Shown here: positions 7,459 through 14,463 of the stretch, in pieces
Layout: each line of letters opens with the position of its first letter
How positions within the stretch are numbered: the stretch's first letter is position 1
Source: Lachnospiraceae bacterium
GTDB taxonomy: Bacteria; Bacillota_A; Clostridia; Lachnospirales; Lachnospiraceae
Reading direction: 5' to 3'
Assembly (NCBI GenBank): GCA_018365895.1
Contig: JAGZJD010000045.1
Span: forward strand, 1-20,474
Length of the DNA: 20,474 bases
The notes under the pieces: model-generated
Database searches by the model: none
What the model saw: the letters and a program-made list of their open reading frames with translations, nothing else
What the model was told of the DNA's origin: nothing
Translations under genes and position numbers: made by a program

Positions 7459-7909
7459 TATGACGCCTTTATTCAAAAATTCTGTCCCGCGTGCGGAAGA
7501 CCCACGGGAACTCAGCCGGTTTCTAATCAACCCAGACCAACCGGCCAGACCGCTCAACCTAATCAGCCTAATCAGCCCAAACAGCCGGCAATGCCTAAAG
7601 GACATTTCAAGAAAAAATTTAACATTGGAAACTTCGTCGTCTGGGCGGAATGTCTTGCTGCATTTATTTCCCTGTTTTTGAACTTCGCAACAGCATCCAT
7701 TGATATCGGAATTGCATCTGCCAGCGAATCTGTCAGACTGATCGACGCCGATGACGGAATTTTCTTTATCATCGTCATCGTAGCAGTCGCTGTTATTAAT
7801 CTATTCAAACTGAATATCGTAACGATTCTCGGCATGATCCTAATGCTCGCCGGTTCCGTAACAGCACTTATTTTAAATCTCCGGGCAAAAAAAAGCCGCC
7901 GGATTTTAA
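7459..7909 (+). pseudogene. Remnant of a zinc-ribbon membrane protein gene (5'-truncated, probable frameshift)
   Basis: A plus-strand coding frame reads QKFCPACG (one half of a zinc ribbon), a Gln/Asn/Pro-rich linker, then, from an internal ATG at 7591, KGHFKKKFNIGN and three hydrophobic segments up to LILNLRAKK. The first CxxC of the ribbon and a start codon with ribosome site are absent, so the 5' end is gone. At the 3' end a run of eight A (7887-7894) matters: with seven A the frame would end KKAAGF then TAA (7907-7909), as a natural C-terminus would. With eight it runs on through repeat copy 3 and antisense to the ATPase gene to 8298. The protein would be like its neighbours; a remnant is the best reading. 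Confidence 0.6.
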
Positions 7910-7913
7910 TTTT
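7880..7913 (+). terminator. Terminator-like hairpin at the end of the zinc-ribbon remnant
   Basis: TCCGGGC (7880-7886) can pair with GCCGCCGGA (7895-7903), leaving a two-base bulge, across a loop of eight A. TTTTAATTTT follows. This suits a Rho-independent terminator on the plus strand and supports the idea that the gene once ended here. Confidence 0.5.
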
Positions 7914-7972
7914 GGACACCCCAAAATGCAATTTAGGACGTAGCCTTTTGCAAAAAGGCTACGTCCTAAATT
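7914..7972 (+). repeat. Palindromic GGAC-ladder repeat, copy 3
   Basis: A perfect 20-bp inverted repeat (7930-7949 and 7953-7972) encloses GCA; its arms are identical to those of copy 2. GGACACCCC starts at 7914 and the palindrome's GGAC at 7936, again 22 bases apart; the third, outermost box is missing. The centre is GCA, the reverse complement of the TGC in copy 2, although the flanking boxes have the same orientation. The right arm merges with the TAA stop of the amino acid transporter ATPase gene (7971-7973). Confidence 0.85.
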
Positions 7973-8717
7973 ATAATATCTTCGATAAAAATTCTTGTAA
8001 TCTTGGATCTTTTGGATGCTCGAAGAATTCTTTCGGGTCTCCCTGTTCTTTGATCTGTCCTTCATCCATGAAGATCACTCTTGTTGCCACTTCTTTGGCA
8101 AATCCCATTTCGTGTGTTACGACTACCATGGTCATTCCGTCCTGTGCTAATCGTTTCATCAATTCCAGAACTTCGCCTACCATTTCCGGGTCAAGCGCTG
8201 ATGTCGGCTCGTCGAACAACATAACTTCCGGGTTCATTGCCAGAGAACGCACAATTGCAATACGCTGTTTCTGTCCGCCTGACAACTGGGACGGATAAGC
8301 TTTTGCTTTTGCTTCCAGTCCTACCAGTTCCAGTAATTCCATTGCGCGTTTTTCTGCCTCTTCTTTTGACTTTCCAAGAAGCTTGATCGGCGCCATTGTA
8401 ATGTTATCTAAAATAGTTTTGTGTGGAAACAGATTAAAATGCTGGAAGACCATTCCCATTTTCTGCCGGTGTTTATTTATATCCACCTTTTTATCTGTAA
8501 TGTCCACGCCTTCAAAATAGACATGTCCACGGTCCGGCTCTTCTAATAAATTTAAGGACCGCAGAAATGTTGATTTTCCTGATCCCGACGGGCCTACGAT
8601 AACAACAACCTCGCCTTTTTTTATTTCCTCTGACACACCGTTAATGGCATGCAGTTCTCCAAAGATCTTATGTAAATCCTCTACTTTGATCAAAGTATCT
8701 CCCTGATTAGTGGTCAC
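7971..8717 (-). CDS. Polar amino acid ABC transporter ATPase (GlnQ/ArtP type)
   Basis: 248-residue ATPase that powers uptake with the permease and binding protein upstream. Walker A is GPSGSGKST (42-50), the signature is LSGGQKQR, Walker B is [14 protein letters not shown], and the switch His follows in VVTHEM. These and the [14 protein letters not shown]-loop place it in the polar amino acid family. The start is a GTG at 8715-8717, chosen because AGGAGG lies 10 bases upstream, within the permease gene; the two genes overlap by 11 bases. The substrate (for example Gln, Arg, His or cystine) cannot be told from this sequence. Its stop codon lies in repeat copy 3. Confidence 0.95.
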   Translation of the reverse strand: MTTNQGDTLIKVEDLHKIFGELHAINGVSEEIKKGEVVVIVGPSGSGKSTFLRSLNLLEEPDRGHVYFEGVDITDKKVDINKHRQKMGMVFQHFNLFPHKTILDNITMAPIKLLGKSKEEAEKRAMELLELVGLEAKAKAYPSQLSGGQKQRIAIVRSLAMNPEVMLFDEPTSALDPEMVGEVLELMKRLAQDGMTMVVVTHEMGFAKEVATRVIFMDEGQIKEQGDPKEFFEHPKDPRLQEFLSKIL

Positions 8718-9399
8718 TGTTTCTCAGCCTCCTTTCCAGCATATTTACAAGCTTTGTAAATATCAATACCATAGCCAGATAAATAAGGGCAACGGCAATC
8801 AACGGCATAAATGCATCATAAGTACGGCTTCTGATAATATCACCTGCTTTTGTCAGATCCTGCAGTGCAATATATCCCGCAACAGATGTCTCTTTTAACA
8901 ACACGATAAACTCATTACCAAGCGCCGGAAGCACGTTTTTAAATGCCTGCGGCATAATGATATAGCGCATGGTCTGCACATAATTGAATCCGAGGCTTCG
9001 TCCGGCTTCAAACTGACCTCCGTCAATGGACATAATACCAGAACGGAAGATTTCCGCCACATATGCGCCGGAGTTAAAACCAAACGCCATGATGGCAACC
9101 GGTATTTTATCAATATTTACATTTCCGAAAATAACGAAATAAATAATCAATAACTGTACAACTACCGGTGTTCCACGGATTACCGTCAGATAAATCTGAC
9201 ATAAAATATTTAAGATTTTAAGTTTTCCGGTCTTATCATATGTAGAACGGACTGTTGCCACCAAAAAACCAATCACAATACCGATGAGTACCGCAAAAAA
9301 TGTAACAAGCAGCGTCACCTTTAATCCGTCTACGATATACATCCAGCGGTCGTCTTTTATAAAATTAAGATAAAACCTGTCTTGCAGCGACTGTAACAT
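8707..9399 (-). CDS. Polar amino acid ABC transporter permease (HisM/GlnP type)
   Basis: 230-residue membrane subunit with about five hydrophobic segments. The motifs are [16 protein letters not shown] and, in the ATPase-docking loop, [22 protein letters not shown], both typical of amino acid permeases. One permease gene means it probably works as a homodimer. It overlaps the ATPase start by 11 bases, so translation is likely coupled. A 38-base stem-loop-bearing gap and about 100 bases separate it from the binding-protein gene. Confidence 0.95.
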   Translation of the reverse strand: MLQSLQDRFYLNFIKDDRWMYIVDGLKVTLLVTFFAVLIGIVIGFLVATVRSTYDKTGKLKILNILCQIYLTVIRGTPVVVQLLIIYFVIFGNVNIDKIPVAIMAFGFNSGAYVAEIFRSGIMSIDGGQFEAGRSLGFNYVQTMRYIIMPQAFKNVLPALGNEFIVLLKETSVAGYIALQDLTKAGDIIRSRTYDAFMPLIAVALIYLAMVLIFTKLVNMLERRLRNSDH

Positions 9400-9437
9400 A
9401 ATCTACATCCTTCTCTTTTTTATTTTTATTCTCAAAC

Positions 9438-9463
9438 ATGGAATGTGCCAAAGCACATTCCAT
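9438..9463 (-). other. Stem-loop between binding protein and permease genes
   Basis: ATGGAATGTGC (9438-9448) and GCACATTCCAT (9453-9463) form a perfect 11-bp stem with a four-base loop. No U run follows on the minus strand. In operons of this kind such a hairpin often protects the upstream binding-protein message or partly ends transcription, giving more binding protein than membrane parts. That role is inference. Confidence 0.65.
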
Positions 9464-9499
9464 ATTATCTCATTCCTTATTCCTTTGTATCAATTCCTC

Positions 9500-10234
9500 T
9501 TATTCTGCTGGAATATACTTTAACATAATCTCGTTTAATTTACCGGATTCTTCTAATTTTACAAGCGCATCATTAATCTTTTCCATCAGCTCTTTGTTGT
9601 CTTTTGCAATTGCAATTGCATATTCTTCTTCTGTAAGAGGCTCATCAAGAATCTTAAGTCCTTCTGCTTCTTTTACAAATTCTTTTGCTGTGTGGCTGTC
9701 GATAACAACTGCATCAATCTTGCCCTGTGTCAGCGCCTGAACTGCTTCGAATCCTTTGCTGTACTGCTCTACTTTAGCATCTTTTACATTTTCACTTGAA
9801 TATGTATCACCTGTTGTTCCAAGCTGAACACCGATAGACTTTCCTTCCAGATCTGCAGGTCCTGCAATTGCGCTGTCTTCTTTCACAATGATCACCTGAC
9901 TTGCATCTGCATAAGTATCAGAGAAGTTAACACTTTCCAAACGATCCGGATCAACAGTCATTCCTGCTACACCGATATCTGCTTTTCCACTGGACACTGC
10001 CGGAATTACAGAGTCAAATGCCATATCTTCTACTTCCAGTTTCATTCCAAGTTCTTCTGCGATTGCTGTAGCAATCTCTACATCGATACCTACGATTTCA
10101 TCGTTTTCATAATATTCATATGGTGGAAACTCAGCATTTGTAGCCATCGTCAATGTATCATCTTCTTTTCCTCCACATGCTGCCAATGATAAGGCACATA
10201 CTCCTACTAATAATAAGCTCACTAATTTTTTCAT
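9500..10234 (-). CDS. Polar amino acid-binding lipoprotein
   Basis: 244-residue solute-binding protein (SBP bacterial family 3). The signal peptide ends LSLAAC with lipidation Cys20. The mature domain has the family marks: TMATNAEFPPYEY near the start, VGIDVEIATAIAEELG, AGMTVDPDRLESVNFSDTY cut by no gap, and LGTTGDTY later. It presumably hands an amino acid to the permease downstream. GGGAGGT stands 9 bases before the ATG. A promoter and a small palindrome lie upstream. The ligand cannot be named with certainty; residues near the pocket suit a polar or charged amino acid. Confidence 0.95.
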   Translation of the reverse strand: MKKLVSLLLVGVCALSLAACGGKEDDTLTMATNAEFPPYEYYENDEIVGIDVEIATAIAEELGMKLEVEDMAFDSVIPAVSSGKADIGVAGMTVDPDRLESVNFSDTYADASQVIIVKEDSAIAGPADLEGKSIGVQLGTTGDTYSSENVKDAKVEQYSKGFEAVQALTQGKIDAVVIDSHTAKEFVKEAEGLKILDEPLTEEEYAIAIAKDNKELMEKINDALVKLEESGKLNEIMLKYIPAE

Positions 10235-10287
10235 AACTTCTACCTCCCATATATCTCTTACCGATTTTTATTTTCTCTTGTATAAAA

Positions 10288-10301
10288 ATTCAAGTATGAA
10301 T
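10288..10301. promoter_or_regulatory. Small palindrome, possible operator
   Basis: ATTCA-four bases-TGAAT lies just downstream of the -10 of the amino acid transporter promoter, where the transcript should start. A repressor bound here would block transcription. No known regulator's box is clearly matched. Confidence 0.3.
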
Positions 10302-10304
10302 CAT

Positions 10305-10332
10305 ATTCTAGCACGTTTTTTGTAAAAATCAA
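10305..10332 (-). promoter_or_regulatory. Candidate promoter of the amino acid transporter
   Basis: On the minus strand TTGATT (10327-10332) and TAGAAT (10305-10310) are 16 bases apart, about 70-100 bases before the binding-protein start. The remainder of the 186-base gap (10333-10420) is A/T-rich, with an imperfect TGCA...TGCA dyad around 10342-10374 that might end the uppP transcript; no clear terminator is seen. Confidence 0.5.
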
Positions 10333-10420
10333 GTGTTTTTATGCAAAAAATTATTACTTTTTGAAATTTTATGCAGTCTATCGGTTTTTCTTACATTTTT
10401 ATACATTTTCTATACAAGAT

Positions 10421-11248
10421 TTACGCAAGAACCATCTGTACGAGAGATACGACAACAATCAATCCGCCTAACACGATACGATAATATCCGAATACTTTAA
10501 AATCGTTCTTCTTAATATAGCTCATTAGGAACTTGATCGCGAAAATCGATACTGCAAAAGAGACTACACAACCAAGCATAAGATATCCAAATTCTCCTGC
10601 CGTAAATGCAAAGCCGAATTTAATCAGCTTTAATAAGCTTGCTCCAAACATCACCGGAATTGCCAAGAAAAATGTAAATTCTGCCGCAACTTCTCTGGAC
10701 ACGCCGATAATCAGAGCTCCTACGATTGTTGCACCGGATCTTGAAGTCCCCGGAATCAGTGCAAGCATCTGGAAAAATCCAATCCACAGAAGCATTGACA
10801 TAGACAAGTCTGCAATTTTATTTACGGATGGTCTGCGTCCGGCATTGCGATTCTCAATCACGATAAACAGAACACCGTAGACAATCAGCATCACAGCAAC
10901 CGGAAATGGCTTGTAAAATATTTTATCAAGAATATCATTGAACAATAGCCCTATGATCGCAGCCGGAACTGATGCGATGGCTACTTTAATCCACATCTGC
11001 CATGTGAGAAGCTTTTGCTTCTTTGTCTTTTTCGGTGAAAATGGGTTCAGCTTGTGAAAATACAGTACAACTACCGCCATGATCGCACCAAGCTGAATTA
11101 CTACATTGAACATTTCCATAAATTCATCACTCATCCCCGGAGCTAATAAATCACCTACTAAAATAAGGTGACCGGTACTGCTCACCGGAAGCCACTCGGT
11201 AATTCCTTCCACGATTCCAAGAATGATTACTTTCAATGCATCTAACAT
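10421..11248 (-). CDS. uppP: Undecaprenyl-diphosphatase
   Basis: Integral membrane enzyme of the BacA/UppP family, 275 residues, a normal length. It removes phosphate from undecaprenyl diphosphate so that the lipid carrier for peptidoglycan can be reused; high dosage gives bacitracin tolerance. Motif 1 is EGITEWLPVSSTGH (14-27), with the catalytic Glu14, Glu18 and His27; motif 2 is PGTSRSGAT (166-174), including the key Ser/Arg. About eight hydrophobic segments are visible. The start codon lies two bases before the HAD gene's stop, and the GGGAG ribosome site is inside that gene's end, so the two are likely coupled. Confidence 0.96.
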   Translation of the reverse strand: MLDALKVIILGIVEGITEWLPVSSTGHLILVGDLLAPGMSDEFMEMFNVVIQLGAIMAVVVLYFHKLNPFSPKKTKKQKLLTWQMWIKVAIASVPAAIIGLLFNDILDKIFYKPFPVAVMLIVYGVLFIVIENRNAGRRPSVNKIADLSMSMLLWIGFFQMLALIPGTSRSGATIVGALIIGVSREVAAEFTFFLAIPVMFGASLLKLIKFGFAFTAGEFGYLMLGCVVSFAVSIFAIKFLMSYIKKNDFKVFGYYRIVLGGLIVVVSLVQMVLA

Positions 11249-11249
11249 A

Positions 11250-12092
11250 TTATTCTCCCTTCTTTAATACATAAGTTTCTATAAACTGTGCAACGCCTTC
11301 CTCATCGTTGGTCTTCTCTGTCATCTCATCCGCCACACGTTTGATCTCTTCGATTCCGTTTTTCATGGCAACGCCTGTTCCCGCCTTTTCGAGCAGTGCA
11401 AGATCATTGTTGCCATCGCCGAATGCCAACGTCTCCTTTGGCATAATTCCAAGCCGCTTCGCAAGCCAGACAAGGGCGTCTCCCTTATTCACACCGGCTG
11501 CGTTCACTTCGATATTATTTTTTAACGCTTTTGTAACCGTAACCCCTGTCAGGCTCTCGATCTCCTCCAGCGCTTTCTTTCTCTCTTCCAGGTCTGCAAA
11601 TACTCCCTGCACCTTGTCTACCGCCCGGTTCTCTGTATGAAATTTTTCCATCAGATCTTCCACCGGGCACCTGGTAGAACGGACATATTCTGCCATCGCA
11701 CTTTCCCCGAAGAAATGCTCGATCTGTGCAAGTTGCTCCCTCTGTGCATATCCCGTACCATCGTAATATATTTCCCGGAGGGTGTCATATTTTCCCAAAA
11801 TATCAAGAATCTGTCCCGCGGTCTTTGTATCTACCAACTGTTCTTTTAATACGGTTCCACTTGCAAGGTCCAGAATTCTTGCTCCGTTCGCCGTGATCGC
11901 ATAACGAAGTCCGCGGATCTTTCTTACCTCTTCCGGAAGTCCACATAACGGACGGCCGGTAACAGGAAGTATCTCAATGCCTTCTTCCGCTGCCCGTTCC
12001 AATATGCGGACGGTATACTCCCCAAGCTCCTTCTGCTCCGTCAGAAGCGTGCCATCCAGATCGAACCCTATCATTTTAATCCTGTGCTTCAT
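11250..12092 (-). CDS. Cof-type HAD-superfamily phosphatase
   Basis: 280 residues of the Cof (HAD-IIB) group, cytoplasmic hydrolases acting on sugar phosphates or flavin-type phosphates. Motif I is DLDGT with nucleophile Asp11 and Asp13; motif II lies at VTGRP; motif III Lys is in the KALKNNIEVN area; motif IV is AFGDGNNDLALLEKAG. Its cap domain sits between motifs II and III, as in the group. The substrate cannot be told. It overlaps the preceding gene by 17 bases and stands just before uppP. Confidence 0.93.
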   Translation of the reverse strand: MKHRIKMIGFDLDGTLLTEQKELGEYTVRILERAAEEGIEILPVTGRPLCGLPEEVRKIRGLRYAITANGARILDLASGTVLKEQLVDTKTAGQILDILGKYDTLREIYYDGTGYAQREQLAQIEHFFGESAMAEYVRSTRCPVEDLMEKFHTENRAVDKVQGVFADLEERKKALEEIESLTGVTVTKALKNNIEVNAAGVNKGDALVWLAKRLGIMPKETLAFGDGNNDLALLEKAGTGVAMKNGIEEIKRVADEMTEKTNDEEGVAQFIETYVLKKGE

Positions 12093-12663
12093 AAACAGTC
12101 AGTTCCTTTCTGTCTTTGGAGAAGCGGAACAATGACTTACTGATCGCGTCTGTTCCTGCATGGTACCCGTTTCCCGCGTCTTCTTTTAATTTTTTTGCGG
12201 CTTCTTCGTTGGATGCCGGAACGAATAAGACAGTCTCTTTGGAAGGAACTGCAATGAGAAGATCATCCTTCAGCTTATCTACACACACCTGCCAGATATG
12301 CTTGAAACAAAGTGCACTTGCCTCATGGATTCCATCCGCAATGATTCCAAATCCGCCATACCATGTATTTCCGATTACAAACTCCACATCACGCACCAGA
12401 TTTTCGCACGCAGTGTGATATAACTCCTCTATCTCTACTTCCGGAGGAAGCATATTGTCTTTTAAAATCTCATAACTATCTTCACTTCTCTTTATAGCAA
12501 AGATAATTTTAAGATCGCCCACAAAGGCAATGACCGGCGTGTCTTTTTCAGATATATTCTTTCCATTTAACGCCTTTGAATCACGAAGCTCGCCCTTAAC
12601 CCACGGATAAATGCAATCTTTTATCTTTTTAAAGCTATAATGCTCTTCCTCGTACTTTTTCAT
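12076..12663 (-). CDS. Cytoplasmic protein, DUF1444/DUF5688-like
   Basis: 195 residues, no signal peptide or membrane helix. The sequence has the pattern of a DUF1444/DUF5688-type family: TPVIAFVGDLKIIFAI, a middle part with an ELYHTACENL helix, and a distal LLIAVPSKETVLFVPAS strand pair. I do not recognise it more closely and its function is unknown. AAAGGAGAAGG precedes the ATG. It overlaps the HAD gene by 17 bases and is first in a three-gene run with HAD and uppP. Confidence 0.55.
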   Translation of the reverse strand: MKKYEEEHYSFKKIKDCIYPWVKGELRDSKALNGKNISEKDTPVIAFVGDLKIIFAIKRSEDSYEILKDNMLPPEVEIEELYHTACENLVRDVEFVIGNTWYGGFGIIADGIHEASALCFKHIWQVCVDKLKDDLLIAVPSKETVLFVPASNEEAAKKLKEDAGNGYHAGTDAISKSLFRFSKDRKELTVYEAQD

Positions 12664-12731
12664 TTGACCTTCTCCTTTCCTGACACTTCTATGTATTTTA
12701 TGTAAAATATCACTTCAAACATAACACTTCT

Positions 12732-12760
12732 ATTCTAGCAAAGATTGCCTTATAAAGCAA
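12732..12760 (-). promoter_or_regulatory. Candidate promoter, leftward (DUF1444-like / HAD / uppP)
   Basis: On the minus strand TTGCTT (12755-12760) and TAGAAT (12732-12737) have a 17-base spacer. It overlaps the rightward promoter on the other strand, and together they contain the dyad ATTGC...GCAAT. Confidence 0.5.
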
Positions 12761-12773
12761 TTTATTGTAAGAT
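12745..12773 (+). promoter_or_regulatory. Candidate promoter, rightward (ABC-F / MATE)
   Basis: TTGCCT (12745-12750) and TAAGAT (12768-12773) have a 17-base spacer, about 75-100 bases before the ABC-F start. The leader in between is A/T-rich; a short leader reading frame starts with TTG at 12797 and is in frame with the gene, but it lacks a ribosome site. Confidence 0.4.
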
Positions 12774-12847
12774 GATTATAGATTTATTATTATAGATTGA
12801 ACCAGCAAATGCTGAGGAAGAAAAAAGTTAAGAAAGGTTTATTTTCT

Positions 12848-14404
12848 ATGAGTATTTTAACAGTTGAACATCTCTCCCACGGTTTTGGAGACCGTGCTAT
12901 TTTTCAGGATGTATCTTTCCGTATGTTAAAGGGCGAGCATATCGGGCTCGTAGGCGCAAACGGCGAAGGAAAGTCCACATTTTTTAACATTATCACCGGA
13001 GCCCAGCGTCCCGATGAAGGAAAAATTGAATGGGCAAAAAATATAAACATCGGATACCTTGACCAGCACACCGTTCTGGGAAAAGGCTTATCTATCCGTG
13101 ATGTATTAAAGTCTGCATTTGCAGATCTCTTTGAAATGGAAATCCGCATGAATACCATCTGCGAACAGCTCTGCGATGCCGATGAAGACACTATGAATTC
13201 TCTGATGGAAGAATTAGGTGTCATTCAAGACACATTGACTTTGCGTGATTTTTATCTTATTGATTCCAAAGTAGATGAGATTGCACGCGCCTTCGGGCTT
13301 ACGGACATCGGACTTGACAAGGATGTCACTGACTTAAGCGGAGGACAGAGAACTCGTATTCTGCTCGGAAAACTTCTTCTTCAGAAGCCGGACATCCTGC
13401 TTCTGGACGAGCCTACGAACTATCTGGACGAAGAACATATCAGTTGGTTGAAACGCTACCTTACAGAATATGAAAACGCATTTGTTTTAATCTCTCACGA
13501 CATCCCATTTTTAAATGATGTTGTAAATATTATTTACCATGTGGAAAATCAAGAACTCACCCGTTATGTCGGAAATTATGAGGATTTCCAAAAAGTCTAT
13601 GAGGTGAAGAAAGCTCAGTTAGAAGCCGCTTATAAACGCCAGCAGCAGGAGATCAGCCAGCTTAAGGACTTTGTCGCCCGCAATAAGGCACGCGTATCCA
13701 CAAGAAATATGGCAATGTCCCGCCAGAAAAAGCTGGATAAAATGGATGTCATCGAACTTGCCACCGAACGTCCAAAGCCGGAATTTCATTTCCGCCAAGG
13801 ACGAACTCCGGGAAAATATATTTTTGAAGTAAAGGATTTTGTCATCGGATATGATGAGCCACTGTCCAGCCCATTAAACTTCGCCATTGAGCGTGGTTCC
13901 AAAATTGCATTTACCGGAGCAAACGGAATCGGAAAGACAACTCTGATCAAGAGTCTTCTCGGAATCGTACCGCCTTTGTCCGGAAAATGTGAAACCGGTG
14001 AAAACATTCTTCCCGGATACTTTGAGCAGGAGGGAGATTATCAGAATAAGACAACCTGTATCGAGGAGATCTGGCAGGAATTCCCGTCCTTTAACCAGTA
14101 CGAAGTGCGTTCTGCTCTTGCAAAATGCGGACTTACTACAAAGCACATTGAAAGTCAAGTGCGGGTTTTAAGCGGTGGAGAACAGGCAAAAGTACGTCTC
14201 TGCAAAATCATCAACCGTGAGACCAATGTTCTACTGCTGGACGAGCCTACCAATCATTTAGACGCTGATGCAAAGGATGCTCTTAAAAAATCTTTACAGG
14301 AATATCGCGGAACACTGCTTCTCATTTGCCATGAGCCGGAATTTTATCAAGATGTGGTAAATGAAGTGTGGGATTGTTCGAAATGGACAACAAGAATCGT
14401 GTAA
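12848..14404 (+). CDS. ABC-F family ATPase
   Basis: 518 residues with two ATPase domains and no membrane part, the mark of ABC-F proteins, which act on the ribosome. Domain 1: Walker A GANGEGKST, signature LSGGQRTR, Walker B LLLDEPTNYLD. Domain 2: GANGIGKTT, LSGGEQAKVR, LLLDEPTNHLD. Between them is a charged linker with YKRQQQEISQLKDF and ARVSTRNMAMSRQ. Some members give antibiotic resistance, others tune translation; the sequence does not decide. ATG 12848 is chosen because AAAGG lies 10 bases ahead and homologues begin MSILTVEHLS-like; a TTG frame 17 codons earlier is not convincing. It is followed by a MATE exporter. Confidence 0.92.
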   Translation: MSILTVEHLSHGFGDRAIFQDVSFRMLKGEHIGLVGANGEGKSTFFNIITGAQRPDEGKIEWAKNINIGYLDQHTVLGKGLSIRDVLKSAFADLFEMEIRMNTICEQLCDADEDTMNSLMEELGVIQDTLTLRDFYLIDSKVDEIARAFGLTDIGLDKDVTDLSGGQRTRILLGKLLLQKPDILLLDEPTNYLDEEHISWLKRYLTEYENAFVLISHDIPFLNDVVNIIYHVENQELTRYVGNYEDFQKVYEVKKAQLEAAYKRQQQEISQLKDFVARNKARVSTRNMAMSRQKKLDKMDVIELATERPKPEFHFRQGRTPGKYIFEVKDFVIGYDEPLSSPLNFAIERGSKIAFTGANGIGKTTLIKSLLGIVPPLSGKCETGENILPGYFEQEGDYQNKTTCIEEIWQEFPSFNQYEVRSALAKCGLTTKHIESQVRVLSGGEQAKVRLCKIINRETNVLLLDEPTNHLDADAKDALKKSLQEYRGTLLLICHEPEFYQDVVNEVWDCSKWTTRIV

Positions 14405-14423
14405 ACATAGAAAAATGTTTACA
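14400..14423 (+). other. Stem-loop at the ABC-F stop codon
   Basis: TGTAAACAT (14400-14408) and ATGTTTACA (14415-14423) form a perfect 9-bp stem with a six-base loop; the stop TAA (14402-14404) is inside the left arm. A T/A-rich tail follows but no clean U run. It may reduce read-through into the MATE gene. Confidence 0.5.
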
Positions 14424-14463
14424 TCTCTGATTTATTTTATATGGCAGGAAAGGGGGACTTGTC

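Noticed and set aside
2465..7972. The three palindromes as a CRISPR array
   Set aside because: Copies are kilobases apart, separated by genes and in both orientations; no regular spacers and no cas genes.
7591..8298. A 235-codon plus-strand frame running from the zinc-ribbon remnant through the repeat and across the ATPase gene
   Set aside because: Only the first part, to about 7909, has protein-like character; the rest is antisense to a clear ABC ATPase gene.
12797..12847. Longer ABC-F start at a TTG codon
   Set aside because: No ribosome site before it and the extra residues are not family-like; ATG 12848 is better.
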